From Pseudomonadota bacterium (GTDB taxonomy: Bacteria; Pseudomonadota; Gammaproteobacteria; Xanthomonadales; Xanthomonadaceae), in NCBI GenBank assembly GCA_023393895.1, contig JAEXBT010000059.1:1-6807 (forward strand): 6,807 nt of DNA, read 5' to 3'. The translations under genes and the position numbers were made by a program. Numbering within the stretch: position 1 is the first letter of the stretch; the number at the start of each line of letters is the position of its first letter. The notes beneath the pieces are model-generated. The model was not told the DNA's origin, searched no databases, and saw only the letters and a program-made list of their open reading frames with translations. Positions 5,258 to 6,807 of this stretch are shown here, one piece after another.

Positions 5258-6807
5258 ATGAAGCTCTGGCGTTACCAATGGCTGTTGTTCGCCTTCGTCG
5301 CCCTGGTGGTGCTGGGCCCCTACTTCCTGCTGCAGCGGACTTATTCACGCATCCAAGACGCCGACCAGCTTCTCGCGCATACCCGTCGGGTGGAGTCGGT
5401 GGCGAGCCGGCTGCTGTTCGAGATCCGCGATCTCGAAGCCGCCGCGGCTTCGCTGACCGCCGGCCTGGACGGTCCACGCGTGCGCAGCCGCATCGCCGAA
5501 ACCAGCGGATCCATCCCGCAGCTGATGAGCGAACTCAGCTCGCTGACGGCGGAAAACCCGCGTCAGCAGATCCAAGTCGGCGGCCTGAAGTCGCGCATCG
5601 AACAGCGCATGCAGTTCAGCCTGCGCATCGTCGAGACCGAAGACACCGCCGAACGCAAGCGCCTGCTCGATCTCGCCGTCAACGAACTGCCAATGCGCGA
5701 TGCAGCAATGGGCGTCCTGAAGGAAGAGGCGTTCATGGTGCAGACGCGCGCTCGCGAAGCGCTCGAACTGCGCGAGGACGGCCGCCGCTTCGCGATCGCC
5801 ACCACCCTGCTCCAGCTGGCCCTGCTGAGCCTGATGCTGTGGATCACCCTGCGCCACCAGCGCCGCGTCACCGAGGCGGAGGCGGCCGCCAACATCGCCA
5901 ACGCGCGTGCGCTCGCTGTCGTGCAGACGATCCGCGAGCCGATCGCGCTGATCGACCGCGAACAGCGGGTGGTGATGCACAACACGTCCTTCGACGAACT
6001 CTACGGTGACGACGACGAAAGCACGCCGATCGACGGCGAGCACATCGGCCGGATCGGCGGTGATTCGTGGTCCGGCCACGAGATGACCCAGCGCCTGCGC
6101 GACGTGGTCAGCCGCGGGCGAGAACTCTGGGATTTCGAACTGGAGCAGATCACGAGCGATGGCGTCAGCCGCACCATGCTGCTCAACGCACGGCAGATGT
6201 CGCTGCCCGACCGCGATGACGAGGTCGCGTTGCTGACCCTGAGCGACATCAGCAACCAGAAGGCCGCCGAGCGCGAGATCAACGAGCTGAACCGCCAGCT
6301 CGAAGGCAAGATCGAGCAGGTCTCCGACGTGAACCGCGAACTGGAAGCCTTCAGCTATTCGGTATCGCACGACCTACGTGCGCCGCTCCGGCACATCTCG
6401 GGCTTCGCCGAAAAACTGGAACGCCATCTGGGTGAAAGTGCTGATGAGAAGGCGCGCCATTACATCGGAACCATCGACGCGTCCGCCAAGCGGATGGCGG
6501 CCCTGATCGACGACCTGCTGGTCTACTCGCGACTGGGCCGCAGCGCACTGCGCCTGCAGCCCGTTGACATGCAGTCGCTTGTCGCCGAGACCCGTGCCCT
6601 GCTGGATTCGAACGCGCAGGTCGACACGCCGGGCCGCGAGATCGATTGGCGAATCAGCTCGCTGCCCATCGTCATCGGCGACGAGAACATGCTCCGCCAG
6701 GTCTGGCTGAACGTGCTCGGCAACGCGGTGAAGTACAGTGCGCCGCGCGACCGCACGCTGATCGAGGTCGGCTACCGCCGCCTGGATGACGGCCGCCATG
6801 AGTTCTC
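5258..6807 (+). CDS. Membrane sensor histidine kinase with CHASE3-like, PAS, HisKA and partial HATPase domains (3' end beyond the window)
   Basis: This is a two-component sensor kinase; 516 residues are visible before the right edge. The order is: transmembrane helix 1 at about 8-25; a periplasmic helical region 26-177 resembling a CHASE3 sensor (HTRRVESVASRLLFEIRDLE at 41-60); helix 2 at about 178-198; a PAS domain at about 216-335 (ending LLTLSDISNQKAAE); a coiled-coil linker 337-364; HisKA with SYSVSHDLRAPLRHISGF (366-383) and phospho-acceptor His371; and the N box NVLGNAVKYS (485-494) with Asn489. The G boxes lie past the edge. The His-box type is the one found in bacteriophytochrome-like and CHASE3-PAS kinases, whose partner is often a small single-domain response regulator encoded next door (not visible here). 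The start at 5258 (MKLWRYQW) is preferred over 5225 because it places the first helix at the usual distance and has a weak CGGA upstream; an in-frame TGA at 5207 bars longer versions. The signal sensed cannot be read from sequence. Confidence 0.92.
   Translation, partial: MKLWRYQWLLFAFVALVVLGPYFLLQRTYSRIQDADQLLAHTRRVESVASRLLFEIRDLEAAAASLTAGLDGPRVRSRIAETSGSIPQLMSELSSLTAENPRQQIQVGGLKSRIEQRMQFSLRIVETEDTAERKRLLDLAVNELPMRDAAMGVLKEEAFMVQTRAREALELREDGRRFAIATTLLQLALLSLMLWITLRHQRRVTEAEAAANIANARALAVVQTIREPIALIDREQRVVMHNTSFDELYGDDDESTPIDGEHIGRIGGDSWSGHEMTQRLRDVVSRGRELWDFELEQITSDGVSRTMLLNARQMSLPDRDDEVALLTLSDISNQKAAEREINELNRQLEGKIEQVSDVNRELEAFSYSVSHDLRAPLRHISGFAEKLERHLGESADEKARHYIGTIDASAKRMAALIDDLLVYSRLGRSALRLQPVDMQSLVAETRALLDSNAQVDTPGREIDWRISSLPIVIGDENMLRQVWLNVLGNAVKYSAPRDRTLIEVGYRRLDDGRHEF

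Noticed and set aside
5206..6009. Plus-strand 267-codon open frame overlapping the start of the histidine kinase.
   Set aside because: It is the wrong frame: the frame one base over (codon starts matching 5258) gives transmembrane, PAS and HisKA motifs without a stop to the window edge; this one is an Arg/Pro-rich shadow.
5345..6370. Minus-strand 341-codon open frame antisense to the kinase.
   Set aside because: Antisense shadow of a clear kinase gene; no motif in the translation.
1..6807. Defence system, mobile element, CRISPR, tRNA or rRNA content.
   Set aside because: No repeats, integrase or transposase motifs, tRNA-like cloverleaf or nuclease domains were seen on either strand; base and codon character look uniform across the window.

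Overview
The window looks like an ordinary chromosomal segment of a GC-rich gammaproteobacterium. The family-level guess is Xanthomonadaceae/Lysobacteraceae (Lysobacter, Luteimonas or Xanthomonas-like). This rests on very high third-position GC, a 608-residue DeaD-type helicase with a C-terminal RNA-binding domain, and the style of the short TrhO-like protein. No RNA genes, insertion sequences, prophage parts, CRISPR arrays or long repeats were seen, and genes cover almost every base.

Layout. The 5' end of a selO gene runs leftward off the window (1-423, minus). It is divergent, across 81 bp, from deaD (505-2331, plus), a cold-shock type DEAD-box RNA helicase. A HI0933/YhiN/BaiN-family flavoprotein gene follows only 9 nt later (2341-3525, plus), so the two probably share a transcript. 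Facing them is a compact minus-strand cluster of four genes, read from right to left: a 96-residue single-span membrane protein (5141-4851), a DUF486 four-helix membrane protein (4819-4469), a short TrhO/YceA rhodanese-type tRNA hydroxylase (4452-3697), and a 56-residue membrane microprotein (3700-3530) that overlaps trhO by an ATGA junction. The two converging units end 4 bp apart inside a perfect inverted repeat. From about 5258 to the right edge, divergent from the cluster, lies a sensor histidine kinase (CHASE3-like region, PAS, HisKA, start of the ATPase domain), cut off after its N box.

How the genes fit together. deaD and trhO both act on RNA (RNA unwinding and ribosome assembly; wobble uridine hydroxylation), SelO is a redox-linked protein AMPylator, and the kinase senses an unknown signal. 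Nothing in the sequence ties these into one pathway, and the arrangement reads as housekeeping genes sharing space. I did not find a convincing undescribed system. The points most worth a second look are the ATGA-coupled membrane microprotein, the shortened C-terminus of TrhO, the hairpin that contains both convergent stop codons, and the deaD leader, where a small hairpin covers the ribosome-binding site and a six-codon ORF overlaps the start codon.
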